Shown: positions 7,465 through 17,269 of the stretch, piece after piece
Layout: each line of letters opens with the position of its first letter
How positions within the stretch are numbered: position 1 is the stretch's first letter
DNA from: Verrucomicrobiota bacterium
GTDB taxonomy: Bacteria > Verrucomicrobiota > Kiritimatiellia > CAIQIC01 > JAGNIJ01
Reading direction: 5' to 3'
NCBI GenBank assembly: GCA_022710725.1
Contig: JAKLGK010000008.1
Coordinates: forward strand, 62,001-126,000
Length of the DNA stretch: 64,000 nt
Made by a program: the position numbers and the translations under genes
Notes under the pieces: generated by a model
The model's input: the letters and a program-made list of their open reading frames with translations, nothing else
The model's database searches: none
What the model was told of the DNA's origin: nothing

Positions 7465-8363
7465 GCGCGAATCCCCTATGGAGCGCGGTTCGCGCAATGC
7501 GGCCGAAGCAATGGACCAAGAACGCGGTGGTCCTGGCGGCGTTCATTTTCGCGCTAGGCGACCGGCAGCAGGGCGTGGCGATATCGGCCATTTGGACGGC
7601 GATCGGGGCGGCGCTGCTGTTCTGTCTGGCTTCGAGCGCGGTATACCTGTTCAACGACGTCCGCGATCTTCCGCAGGACCGGCTTCATCCCAAGAAAAAA
7701 CTCCGTCCGATCGCGGCGGGCGAGTTGCCCGTGCCGGTGGCGCTGGGCATGTCGGCCATCCTGTTGATCGCGGCCCTGCAGGGGGCGTGGCTCGTGTCGC
7801 GGGACCTGGCGCTGGTCATCGGCGGCTACGTGGCGCTGCAAATCGTCTATACGCTGGCGCTGAAGAAGGTCGCGCTGGTGGACATCTTCATGATTGCGGG
7901 CGGGTTCGTGCTGCGGGCGCTGGCGGGCGCGGTGGCGATCCGGGCGACGATTTCGCCGTGGCTGCTGTTGTGCACGCTGCTGCTGGCGCTGTTCCTCGCG
8001 CTGTGCAAGCGGCGCCACGAGAAGGTCGTGCTCAGCGACGTGGCCGGCGCGACGCGCGAGAGCATGGGGCAGTACGACGAGCGGCTGCTGGACCAGCTCA
8101 TCGCCATCGTCAGCGCCGCGACGCTGGTCTGCTATGCCCTGTACACGCTGTGGCCGGATACGGTGCAGAAGTTCGGCACGGCAAAGCTCGGCCTGACGAT
8201 CCCGTTCGTGATATTCGGCCTGTTCCGCTACCTGGACATCGTGTACCGCCACGAGAAGGGTGACCGGCCCGAGCAGATCCTGTTGACGGACGTGCCGCTG
8301 CTGGCCGACCTGTTCTTGTACGGCCTGACGGTCCTCGGGGTGCTGCTGTACGGGCGGCCGTAG
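7461..8363 (+). CDS. Decaprenyl-phosphate phosphoribosyltransferase-like UbiA-family protein
   Basis: 300 residues, integral membrane prenyl-acceptor transferase with about eight hydrophobic segments. The key motif NDVRDLPQDRLHPKKKLRP (Asp-rich, with the HPxK-x2-RP ending) is the form found in 5-phospho-alpha-ribosyl-1-pyrophosphate:polyprenyl-phosphate phosphoribosyltransferases, not in quinone-pathway UbiA/MenA. A second acidic stretch, around LCKRRHEKV and YDERLLDQL, fits the same subfamily. In mycobacteria this enzyme starts decaprenyl-phospho-arabinose synthesis; here the decaprenyl-phosphoribose epimerase partners are not in view. The start ATG overlaps the previous stop (ATGA). A second palindrome family begins just after it. 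Confidence 0.8.
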   Translation: MSANPLWSAVRAMRPKQWTKNAVVLAAFIFALGDRQQGVAISAIWTAIGAALLFCLASSAVYLFNDVRDLPQDRLHPKKKLRPIAAGELPVPVALGMSAILLIAALQGAWLVSRDLALVIGGYVALQIVYTLALKKVALVDIFMIAGGFVLRALAGAVAIRATISPWLLLCTLLLALFLALCKRRHEKVVLSDVAGATRESMGQYDERLLDQLIAIVSAATLVCYALYTLWPDTVQKFGTAKLGLTIPFVIFGLFRYLDIVYRHEKGDRPEQILLTDVPLLADLFLYGLTVLGVLLYGRP

Positions 8364-8411
8364 GTTCTGCCCCTGCTCAAACGGGCCGGTTCCAGCCAGC
8401 GCTCCGCATAT

Positions 8412-8429
8412 CACACTTTGCAAAGTGTG
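8412..8429. repeat. Palindrome CACACTTTGCAAAGTGTG, copy 1
   Basis: A perfect 18-bp palindrome, first of six copies of the same core in three intergenic regions of the window. It lies 49 bp after the UbiA-family gene. Its partner starts 87 bp downstream. Confidence 0.85.
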
Positions 8430-8494
8430 GAATTCCATGCCCGCCAGTATAAGCATTTTTCATTAATTACTTGCCGATTTTTAAGATTCTGTTT

Positions 8495-8520
8495 TTTTCA
8501 CACTTTGCAAAGTGTGAAAA
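8495..8520. repeat. Palindrome CACACTTTGCAAAGTGTG, copy 2, extended to 26 bp
   Basis: Core at 8499-8516, extended by four A/T pairs on both sides to a perfect 26-bp palindrome. A T run precedes it and AAAA ends it, so in RNA from either strand it forms a strong hairpin and, read on the minus strand, ends in U residues like a terminator. Confidence 0.85.
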
Positions 8521-8674
8521 TACCTAGGGAGGGCGGCGCGGCTCCGACAGGATAGCCGAAGGCGCGCAGAGGACCGGCCTGCGGATATCGCAACGGTCCC
8601 GAACGAGGGCTGGGAACCCCGCCCTCGTTTGCATTTGACGGGCGCGCCGACAGTCGTTAGCGTGTGCTGCCGTC

Positions 8675-9634
<960 letters not shown>

Positions 9635-9695
9635 CGGCTTGCGTCCCGCCCGGCGGATACCCTAGGATACACCCCAGTCAACGGGACGAAGCACC

Positions 9696-10250
9696 ATGCG
9701 ATTGCGATACGCCAAGAAGGACGGCACCCAGATGGAGTTCGAACTGGGCGACCGCCCCATCACCATCGGGCGGAGCCCCGAGGCCGACGTGGTCGTGCTG
9801 GACGAAAAGGTATCCCGGGTCCACTGCGGCATCCGCCTCTGGGACGGCGAATTCTTCATCAAGGACCTCAAGTCCCGCAACGGCACGACGGTGAACGGCC
9901 AGCGCGTGGAAATGGTGAAGCTCAACCCCGGCGACCGGATTCGTGTGGGCTCCACGACGTTCCTGTTCGAGCAGGAAGCCGGCCCGCAGACGGACGACGC
10001 CTTGAAGGAAATGCAGCAGGCCATGGCGGACGGCAAGGGCTACAGCACCATCCTGCAGGAGATCGTCGAGGACATCGCGGCCCCCGCCGCCCCGGAAGGC
10101 GCCCCGCCGGGGCCAGCCCCGGCCGACCAGTCGGCAAGCCCCATGCCGCCGCCCGAAAAACCCGCGCCGCCCAAGACCGTGGTCAAGAAGCCGGCGGCAC
10201 CCAAGGCCGGCGCGCCCTTCAAGGTCGTGATCCGCAAGCCCGCGCCGTAA
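9696..10250 (+). CDS. FHA domain protein with Pro/Ala-rich tail
   Basis: 184 residues. Residues about 5-92 form a forkhead-associated domain with the conserved GRSPEAD, SRVHCGI and NGTTVNGQRV blocks, which recognises phosphothreonine peptides. A short amphipathic helix (KEMQQAMADGKG) follows, then a disordered Pro/Ala/Lys tail ending in KPAP repeats. No enzymatic domain and no signal peptide, so it is probably a cytoplasmic adaptor for Ser/Thr kinase signalling; no such kinase is in the window. It stands alone between UXS and the YgfK-type gene. Confidence 0.85.
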   Translation: MRLRYAKKDGTQMEFELGDRPITIGRSPEADVVVLDEKVSRVHCGIRLWDGEFFIKDLKSRNGTTVNGQRVEMVKLNPGDRIRVGSTTFLFEQEAGPQTDDALKEMQQAMADGKGYSTILQEIVEDIAAPAAPEGAPPGPAPADQSASPMPPPEKPAPPKTVVKKPAAPKAGAPFKVVIRKPAP

Positions 10251-10316
10251 CGTCCGGCGCTCCGCCGTCGACCGGCGTTCGGGAGTTTTGTGCGAAGATA
10301 GACCGGAGGAAAGACC

Positions 10317-13300
10317 ATGTCCGACAAGTTCCAACCCCTCACAACAGAGCAACTGGCCCGCTGGATCCTGGATGAGTTGGAGGGCTCGAACTCCATCTTC
10401 GGCATCCCGCGCGACCTGTTCTTCCGGCCGCGGCCCGATGATTCCTTCCGCGCGTCGGTCTACGGCAAGACCCTCGAGACGCCCTTTGGCGTCGCCGCCG
10501 GCCCGCACTCGCAGATGGCCCAGAACATCATCATCGCCTGGCTCTGCGGCGCGCGGTTCATCGAGCTTAAGACCGTCCAGACGCTCGACGAACTCGAGGT
10601 CTCCAAGCCGTGCATCGACATGCAGGACGAGGGCTACAACTGCGAGTGGTCGCAGGAACTGAAGGTCCACGAGTCGTTCGAGGAATACCTTCGGGCGTGG
10701 ATCCTGATCCACCTGCTCCACCACAAGCTGGGCCTGCCCGGGAAGGAGCCCGGGATCGTCTTCAACATGAGCGTCGGCTACAACCTCGAGGGGCTGCAGA
10801 AGCCCAACATGCAGTGGTACCTCGAGAAAATGCACGACGCGGGCGAGGACCTGGCCCGCGATCTCGATATCATCGCGCGCCGCGACCCGGCCGTCCGCTC
10901 GCTCAACATCCCGGCGCGGATGTCGGACAACGTGACCCTCTCCACCATGCACGGCTGCCCGCCGGGCGAGATCGAGCAGATCTCGAAATACCTGCTGGAG
11001 ACATGGGGCCTGCACACGAGCGTCAAGTGCAACCCCACCCTGATCGGCCCGGCCGACCTGCGCCGCATCCTGAACCAGGACCTCGGCTTCCGCGACGTCA
11101 CCGTGCCGGATATCGCCTTCGAGCACGACCTGAAGTACGCCGACGCCGTGCCCATGCTGCGCCGGCTCGGCGACGCCGCCCGCGCGCGGAACCTCCAGTT
11201 CGGCGTGAAACTGTCCAACACGCTCGAGGTCGAGAACTGGCGCCCGATCTTCCCGGCGAAGGAAAAGATGATGTACATGTCCGGCCGCGCGCTGCACGCG
11301 GTCACGACCAACCTCGCGGCCAAGCTGGGCCGGGAGTTCGGCGGAAAGCTGATGATGTCCTTCTCCGCCGGCGCGGACGCGTTCAACGTCGCCGACCTTC
11401 TAGCGGCAGGCATGCGGACGATCACCGTCTGCTCCGACATCCTCAAGTCCGGCGGCTACCTGCGCATCGTTCAGTACCTGGACCACGTCCGCGACGCGAT
11501 CAAGGCCGCGGGCGCGAAGGATATCCCCGGCCTCATCGCGAAGAAGTCCGGCGGGATCGCCGGCGAGGCGGGCGCGCTGGCCAACCTCGATCGCTACGCA
11601 GCGGCCGTCCTCAAGGATCCGCGCTACCGCAAGGACCGCTTCGACACCTCGCGAACCAAGACCACGCGCGCGTTGGACCTCTTCGACTGTATCGAGGCGC
11701 CGTGCACCGACGAGTGCCCGATCAACCAGAAGGTCCCGCAGTACATGACCCTGGTCCGCGAGGGGCGGGTGGACGAGGCCGTCGAGATCACGCGGCTGGA
11801 CAACCCCCTGCCGTCGGTCCTCGGCCGCGCGTGCAACCATCTCTGCGAGAACACCTGCATCCGCACGCACTACGACGACCCGCTGGCCATCCGCGAGATG
11901 AAGCGGTTCATCATGGACCACGAGGTCAAGCCGCACTACCGGCCCCAGGCGCCCGCGCGCGACGTCAAGGTCGCCGTGGTCGGCGGCGGGCCGATGGGCC
12001 TGTCGACCGCCTACTTCCTCGGCCAGGCCGGCTACCAGGTCACCGTCTTCGAGGCGCGGCCGTACGTCGGCGGCATGGTCTCCGGCACGATCCCCGCGTA
12101 CCGCGCGACGGACAAGGTGATCGAGCAAGACCTGAACGTCATCCGCCAGCTCGGTGTCGAGTTCCGGTTCGGCCAGGAGGCCGGCCGCGACTTCACGCTG
12201 GCCGATTTGCGCAAGCAGGGCTACCGCTACATCGCGCTCGGCGTCGGCGCCCAGAAGGGCAAGACCCTGGGCGTCGAGGGCGAGACCAACGCGGGCGTGC
12301 TGGACGCGCTCCAGTTCCTGCGCGACTCGCGCGAGGGACATCCCCCGCCGCTCGGCAAGCGCATCGGCGTCATCGGCGGCGGCGACGTGGCCATGGACTG
12401 CGCCCGCAGCGCGTGGCGGCTGACCGGGGCGAAGGTGACCATCGTCTACCGGCGCACGATCGCCGAGATGCCCGCCGCGCCCGAGGAGATCGCCGGCGTG
12501 CTCGAGGAGGGCATCGAGATCATGGAGCTGGTCAAGCCCCTCCGCGTCATCGCGAAGGACGGCAAGATGACCGCCCTCGAGGTCCGGAAAATGAAGCTGG
12601 GCGAGAAAGACGAGTCCGGCCGGCGCCGCCCGGTGGACATCCCCGGCTCCGACTTCCAGCTCCCGCTCGACAACCTGATCGTCGCGATCAGCCAGGAGCC
12701 CTCGCTGAAGTTCCTCGAGGGCGAGCCGGTCGAGCGCAACAAGTCCGGCTACCTCAAGGTGGACCGGGTCACCATGGAGACGTCCGCGCCCGGCCTGTAC
12801 GCCGGCGGGGACGTCGTCGGCGACGGCCCGGAATCCATCGTCATGGCCATGGGCGACGGCCGCAAGATCGCCGACGCCATCCGGCGCAAGGAAGAGACGA
12901 TCGAGGAACGCCGCGCCGCGTGGCCGGCGGTGAACGAGACGGAGCTCATCCGGCGCAAGGCGCGCCGCGAGTACCGCGTGCACCTGCCGCACCGCGATCC
13001 GGCCGACCGGTTCAACTTCGAGGAGGTCCAGCTCACGCTCTCCGAGGAGGAGGCGAAGCGCGAGGCCTCGCGCTGCCTGGACTGCCACACGTACTGCAGC
13101 CTTTGCGTCAGCGTGTGCCCGAACCGCGCGATCCTGACGTACAAGGTCAAGGCCTTCGAGCGGCGCCTGGCCGACCTCGCGGCGCGCGGCGGCAAGGGCG
13201 TCGCCTCGCCCGGCACGACGGTTCGCGTGGACCAGCCATTCCAGGTCGCCGTCCTGACGGACTTCTGCAACGAGTGCGGCAACTGCGAGACCTTCTGCCC

Positions 13301-13643
13301 GACCGCAGGCGCGCCGTACAAGATGAAGCCGCGACTCTACCTGCGCCGCAAGGAATTCGACGCCGAGCAGGACAATGCCTTCATGGTGTTCCGCGCCAAT
13401 GGGCACATGGGCATCCGCGGCCGGAAGGCGGGCCAGACCCACGAGTTCGTGGTCGCCGGCGACGAGCTGCGTTACAGCGCGCCGGGCTGGCGCGTGAAAA
13501 TGGGGACGGACTTCTCCGTGCGGGAAGCGGCGGCTACAGGGGCGGCGGATGGTGACGTTCTCGGCCTCGACTTCTGCGCGAAGATGGCCGTCCTGCTCGA
13601 CGGCCTGACCACCTCGCAGCCCGCGCTGCCCGTGGCCACCTGA
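10317..13643 (+). CDS. ygfK: YgfK-type flavin/iron-sulfur oxidoreductase (putative selenate reductase subunit family)
   Basis: 1,108 residues with three parts. Residues 1-440: a dihydropyrimidine/dihydroorotate-dehydrogenase-like barrel (GVAAGPHSQMAQN, STMHGCPPGEIE, CNPTLIGP). About 455-910: a glutamate-synthase small-subunit-like module with CxxxC-type cysteines at ~458 (CIEAPCTDECPIN), FAD site VVGGGPMGLSTAY at ~552 and NAD(P) site VIGGGDVAMD at ~684. About 915-1000: two ferredoxin-like clusters, CLDCHTYCSLCVSVCP and CNECGNCETFCP. Domain order and motifs match YgfK, slightly longer than the E. coli protein. YgfK genes usually sit with ssnA, hydantoinase or xanthine-dehydrogenase genes of anaerobic purine breakdown; none is here. 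The physiological reaction is unsettled. Confidence 0.85.
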   Translation: MSDKFQPLTTEQLARWILDELEGSNSIFGIPRDLFFRPRPDDSFRASVYGKTLETPFGVAAGPHSQMAQNIIIAWLCGARFIELKTVQTLDELEVSKPCIDMQDEGYNCEWSQELKVHESFEEYLRAWILIHLLHHKLGLPGKEPGIVFNMSVGYNLEGLQKPNMQWYLEKMHDAGEDLARDLDIIARRDPAVRSLNIPARMSDNVTLSTMHGCPPGEIEQISKYLLETWGLHTSVKCNPTLIGPADLRRILNQDLGFRDVTVPDIAFEHDLKYADAVPMLRRLGDAARARNLQFGVKLSNTLEVENWRPIFPAKEKMMYMSGRALHAVTTNLAAKLGREFGGKLMMSFSAGADAFNVADLLAAGMRTITVCSDILKSGGYLRIVQYLDHVRDAIKAAGAKDIPGLIAKKSGGIAGEAGALANLDRYAAAVLKDPRYRKDRFDTSRTKTTRALDLFDCIEAPCTDECPINQKVPQYMTLVREGRVDEAVEITRLDNPLPSVLGRACNHLCENTCIRTHYDDPLAIREMKRFIMDHEVKPHYRPQAPARDVKVAVVGGGPMGLSTAYFLGQAGYQVTVFEARPYVGGMVSGTIPAYRATDKVIEQDLNVIRQLGVEFRFGQEAGRDFTLADLRKQGYRYIALGVGAQKGKTLGVEGETNAGVLDALQFLRDSREGHPPPLGKRIGVIGGGDVAMDCARSAWRLTGAKVTIVYRRTIAEMPAAPEEIAGVLEEGIEIMELVKPLRVIAKDGKMTALEVRKMKLGEKDESGRRRPVDIPGSDFQLPLDNLIVAISQEPSLKFLEGEPVERNKSGYLKVDRVTMETSAPGLYAGGDVVGDGPESIVMAMGDGRKIADAIRRKEETIEERRAAWPAVNETELIRRKARREYRVHLPHRDPADRFNFEEVQLTLSEEEAKREASRCLDCHTYCSLCVSVCPNRAILTYKVKAFERRLADLAARGGKGVASPGTTVRVDQPFQVAVLTDFCNECGNCETFCPTAGAPYKMKPRLYLRRKEFDAEQDNAFMVFRANGHMGIRGRKAGQTHEFVVAGDELRYSAPGWRVKMGTDFSVREAAATGAADGDVLGLDFCAKMAVLLDGLTTSQPALPVAT

Positions 13644-13655
13644 GCGGGAAAAAAT

Positions 13656-16172
13656 CTATTCCTGCCCGAACAGGTTCATCTGGTTCGGGTCGCGCAGGCG
13701 CTTGCGGCCGCCGCCGTGGCGAGCCAACTTGGGCTGGCCGCCCTCGCCGAACTCTCCCTCCTCGAGGTTGGCCAGGATCTCCCGCGCGCGATCGACAACG
13801 GCCGCGGGCAGCCCGGCCAGGCGGCCGACGGCGATCCCGTAGCTCTTGTCCGCCGCGCCGGGCACGATCCGCCGGAGGAACGCGATCTTGTCTCCGCGCT
13901 CGCGCACGAGGACGTTGTAATTCTTTACGCCCGGCATGGTTAGCGCAAGATCGGTCAGCTCGTGGTAGTGCGTGGCGAAGAGGGTCTTGGCCTTCACGGG
14001 CGCGTGGTTGTGCAGGTGCTCGGCGACGGCCCACGCGATGCTGATGCCGTCGAACGTGCTCGTGCCCCGGCCGATCTCGTCGAGCACGATCAGGCTGCGC
14101 GGCGTGGCGTTGTTTAGGATGTTCGCCGTCTCCTGCATCTCGACCATGAACGTGCTGCGCCCGCGCGCGAGATCGTCGCTCGCTCCGACCCGGGTGAACA
14201 CCCGGTCCACGACGCCGAGTTCTGCCGACGCGGCCGGGACGAACGACCCGACCTGTGCCATGATCACGATCAGCGCGACCTGGCGGATGTACGTGGACTT
14301 GCCCGCCATGTTGGGGCCCGTGATGATGATCAGTTGGTTGGCCGTCCCATCCATCACGGTGTCGTTCGGCACGAACCGCTCGGACTCGGGCATCTGCTCG
14401 ATCACCGGGTGACGGCCCTCGCGGATCTTCAGCGCGTCGCCGCCGTTCATCGCCGGCCGGACGTAGCCCAGGGCCAGCGCGCGCTCGGCGAGCGAGGACA
14501 GACAATCCGCGGCGGCCAGCGCCTCGGCCGACTGCTGGATCGCCGCGGTCTCCTTGACCACGGCCGCGCGCAGTTCGGCGAACAGTTCCAGCTCCAGCGC
14601 GAGCGCCCGCTCCTGCGCGCCGAGGATCTTGTTCTCGTACTCCTTCAACTGCGGCGTGATGAACCGCTCGGCGTTGACGATCGTTTGCTTGCGGATGTAG
14701 TCCGCCGGGACGGCGTCGAGGTTGCTCTTGGTGATCTCGATGTAGTAGCCGAACACCTTGTTGTGGCGCACCTTGAGCGACTTGATGCCGGTGCGCTGCT
14801 GCTCGGCGGCCTGGAAGTCGGCGAGCCACTGGCGGCCTTCCGTGGCGGCGGCCCGCAACTCGTCCAACTCCGGGTGATAGCCTTTCCGGAACAGGCCGCC
14901 ATCCTTGATCACGGCGGGCGGCTCATCGACGATCGCGCGGGCGATCAGGTCCACGAGTTCGGGCAGGGGGCGGATGTGCGCGGCGAGATCGGGCAGCGGG
15001 CCGGCGGGCGCGCCGGCGAGCACGTCGCGCAGGCCGGGCAGTTCGACGAGGGAGCCGCCGAGGCCGACCATGTCCCGCGCGTTGCCTGCGCCGGCGCCGA
15101 GCCGGGCGATCAGCCGCTCCAGGTCCCGGACGCGGCCCAACCGCTCGCGCAGGTCGGCGAGGCGCGGGCGGTCGCGGAAGAGGGCCTCGACGGCGTCGTG
15201 CCGTTGGACGATTTGGCCGAGGTCCGTCAGCGGGCGCAGCACCCATTCGCGGAGCAAGCGCGCGCCCATCGGCGTGCGCGTGGAATCGAGGACGCGCAGC
15301 AGGGTGGTCGCGACGCCGGCGCGGGCGGGGCCGCGGGAGGCGACGAGGTCGAGATTCGCCGCCGTGGATTCGTCGAGGACCATGAACTCCGCCGGGTTGC
15401 GCAGGCGCAGTTGCCGGATATGCCCGACCTGGCGGCGCAGTTCGTGGACGACGTAGTGCAGGACGGCGCCGGCGGCGCCGACGGCCGCGGGCCTGTCGTC
15501 GCAGCCGAACCCGGCGAGCGAGTGGACCTCGAAATGGCGGGCCAGCAGTTCCGTGGCGGAGACGGGCTCGAAGGTCCAGTCCTCGTACGGCGTCACGAGG
15601 GTCTGTCCGCAGGCCTCGAGGACGGCGCGGACGCGGGGATCATCCTTCGCCGTTTCCGGGACGACGCATTCCGAGGGCGCGGCCTGGGCCAGCGGATCGC
15701 GCAGCGCGACCGGGTCGGCGTGCTCCTCGATGGTGAACGAGCCCGTGGAGAGGTCGAGCAGGGCGACGCCGATCCGGTCGCCGGCGAGGCCGACGCCCGC
15801 CAGGTAGTTATGGCGGGCGGACTCGAGGACGTTCTCCTCGAGGACGGTGCCGGGCGTGACGATGCGGGTGACCTCGCGCTGGACGATGCCGCGGGCGACG
15901 GCGGGGTCCTCGACCTGGTCGCAGATGGCGACCTTGCGGCCGGCGCGGATGAGCTTGGCGAGGTAGAGGTCCGCGGCGTGGTAGGGCACGCCGCACATGG
16001 GGACGCCCTGGCGCTTGGTCAGGGCGATGTCGAGGATGGCGGAGGCGTCCTTCGCGTCCTCGAAGAACATCTCGTAGAAATCACCGAGCCGGAAGAACAG
16101 GATCGCGTCCGGCGGCAGGTCCCGCCGGATGCGCCGGTACTGACTCATCATGGGGGTGGCGGCATCGGTCAT
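13656..16172 (-). CDS. mutS: DNA mismatch repair protein MutS
   Basis: 838 residues, the usual length. Recognises mismatches and starts repair. Seen: mismatch-binding Phe-x-Glu in GDFYEMFFED near residue 35, connector, lever and clamp regions, Walker A GPNMAGKSTYIRQ (Lys about residue 625), Walker B LIVLDEIGRGTSTFDG, the ATHYHELT switch and an HTH end, finishing with NLFGQE, a beta-clamp-binding-like end. The ATG at 16172 precedes an alternative internal start near residue 8. It ends 12 bp from the end of the convergent ygfK and lies 45 bp downstream of the acidic zinc protein gene, probably one transcript. Confidence 0.97.
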   Translation of the reverse strand: MTDAATPMMSQYRRIRRDLPPDAILFFRLGDFYEMFFEDAKDASAILDIALTKRQGVPMCGVPYHAADLYLAKLIRAGRKVAICDQVEDPAVARGIVQREVTRIVTPGTVLEENVLESARHNYLAGVGLAGDRIGVALLDLSTGSFTIEEHADPVALRDPLAQAAPSECVVPETAKDDPRVRAVLEACGQTLVTPYEDWTFEPVSATELLARHFEVHSLAGFGCDDRPAAVGAAGAVLHYVVHELRRQVGHIRQLRLRNPAEFMVLDESTAANLDLVASRGPARAGVATTLLRVLDSTRTPMGARLLREWVLRPLTDLGQIVQRHDAVEALFRDRPRLADLRERLGRVRDLERLIARLGAGAGNARDMVGLGGSLVELPGLRDVLAGAPAGPLPDLAAHIRPLPELVDLIARAIVDEPPAVIKDGGLFRKGYHPELDELRAAATEGRQWLADFQAAEQQRTGIKSLKVRHNKVFGYYIEITKSNLDAVPADYIRKQTIVNAERFITPQLKEYENKILGAQERALALELELFAELRAAVVKETAAIQQSAEALAAADCLSSLAERALALGYVRPAMNGGDALKIREGRHPVIEQMPESERFVPNDTVMDGTANQLIIITGPNMAGKSTYIRQVALIVIMAQVGSFVPAASAELGVVDRVFTRVGASDDLARGRSTFMVEMQETANILNNATPRSLIVLDEIGRGTSTFDGISIAWAVAEHLHNHAPVKAKTLFATHYHELTDLALTMPGVKNYNVLVRERGDKIAFLRRIVPGAADKSYGIAVGRLAGLPAAVVDRAREILANLEEGEFGEGGQPKLARHGGGRKRLRDPNQMNLFGQE

Positions 16173-16217
16173 GGTCGCGCTCCACGCCCCGGGGCGGGCC
16201 CGGCGTACCGGGCCGGA

Positions 16218-16514
16218 TTAATATTCCCGATCCTTGCCCCCGCCGCGGAGGTCGTCCTCCCCGTTGTCGAACTTCTCTTCCTCCTCGTCGTCCTCAAGGA
16301 CCTCGTCGAGGTCGTTGACGTCCTCGAAATCGGGATCGGCCTCCTCCTCGTCGTCGTCGGAGGGCTCGGCGCAGTCCGGGCAGACGGTGGAGCGGGGGTG
16401 GCAGGCGCGGCAGTACTCGGCCCCGCACATGCTGCACTCGCGCATCTTCTCGTCCCCGTGCGTGGGGCAGCCGGGTTCGACGCCGTAAAGGTTGGTTTCT
16501 TCTTCGCTGGCCAC
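16218..16514 (-). CDS. Small acidic B-box-like zinc-finger protein
   Basis: 98 residues. The first half has a cysteine/histidine pattern CPTHG, CSMC, CRACH, CPDC that resembles a B-box-type zinc finger; the second half (from about residue 50) is strongly acidic, mostly Asp/Glu with no hydrophobic core, and ends in a Gly/Lys segment. No signal peptide or membrane helix. It sits between the HNH gene and mutS on the same strand with gaps of 22 and 45 bp, so it is probably cotranscribed. Function unknown; a nucleic-acid-mimicking acidic tail or metal-dependent adaptor are possible. Confidence 0.7.
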   Translation of the reverse strand: MASEEETNLYGVEPGCPTHGDEKMRECSMCGAEYCRACHPRSTVCPDCAEPSDDDEEEADPDFEDVNDLDEVLEDDEEEEKFDNGEDDLRGGGKDREY

Positions 16515-16536
16515 GGTGGTCTCCTTCGCGGGTTGA

Positions 16537-17151
16537 CTAGTCCTCGCCCAGCTCCACGTTCCAGTACGCCAGGTCCAGGAAATGCCGCCAGCTGTGGTCC
16601 GCGGTGCGGACGAACTGGATCTCGACGAACGGGCGCCAGCGCGGCTTCTTGGGCTTGCGGATCAGCCGCATGCCGGCCTGCTCGGGCGTCCGGTTCGCCT
16701 TGAGGCGGTTGCAGTCCACGCAGCTGCAGACGACGTTGGTCCACTGCGTCAGGCCCCCGGCCTGGCGGGGGACGACGTGGTCGATGTTCAGGTCGCGCCG
16801 GTCGAACCGCTTGCCGCAGTACTGGCAGGTGTTCCGGTCGCGTTCGAAGACGTTGTGCCGGGTGAACTTGACCTCCTTGTTCGGCAGGCGGTCGAAGAAC
16901 AGCAGCAGGATGATCCGCGGGATGCGGATGCGCAGGGAGATGGTCCGGACCGCGCCCGCCTCGCCGGCCGTCGGGGAGAAGTCGCACCATTCGCGGAACG
17001 AGAACGTCCCGAAACCGGTGGGCGTCTCGCACACGGCCTGCGCGTGGCCGGTGTAGAGCAGGGCGAGCGCGCGGTCCGCCGTGCAGACGTTGATCGCCTG
17101 CCAGAGGCGGTTCAGCACGAGCACCGGATGCTGCATGGCTTCGATGGACAT
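16537..17151 (-). CDS. HNH endonuclease
   Basis: 204 residues. The C-terminal half carries a treble-clef HNH nuclease: TCQYCGKRF, then LNIDHVVPRQAGG with the catalytic His and CVDCNRLKANRTP with the Asn and second Cys pair. The N-terminal half (VLVLNRLWQAINV and a basic segment) is shared with stand-alone HNH proteins of the housekeeping kind found in many PVC and planctomycete genomes; it does not look like a homing or restriction enzyme partner because no methylase or intron is near. Start ATG at 17151 is chosen as the first that gives the family N-terminus; the longer frame upstream has unlikely basic sequence. Confidence 0.85.
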   Translation of the reverse strand: MSIEAMQHPVLVLNRLWQAINVCTADRALALLYTGHAQAVCETPTGFGTFSFREWCDFSPTAGEAGAVRTISLRIRIPRIILLLFFDRLPNKEVKFTRHNVFERDRNTCQYCGKRFDRRDLNIDHVVPRQAGGLTQWTNVVCSCVDCNRLKANRTPEQAGMRLIRKPKKPRWRPFVEIQFVRTADHSWRHFLDLAYWNVELGED

Positions 17152-17269
17152 GGGCCGCGTTCCGTTTTCGCGTTGAATAGCACAGGCGCCCCGCGGTGTC
17201 AAAGGGCTGATCGCATTGATTTTCCCTGCGCGTTTTGCCATGGTGTCCCCGGGCCGGGAGCGGCCCGCC

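Larger units (their letters stand above)
8364..8674. other. 311-bp intergenic region with two palindromes and an AT-rich core
   Basis: No gene is visible. It holds two CACACTTTGCAAAGTGTG palindromes (listed separately) around an AT-rich stretch at about 8440-8498, unlike the GC-rich surroundings. Near its end, AACGAGGGC (8602-8610) pairs with GCCCTCGTT (8621-8629), a 9-bp stem 45 bp before the next start that could act as attenuator or terminator; only three T follow at once. Confidence 0.6.

Noticed and set aside
11400..13442. A 680-codon frame antisense to the YgfK-type gene
   Set aside because: Same GC-driven shadow effect; the sense strand has coherent FAD, NAD and Fe-S motifs while the antisense frame has none.
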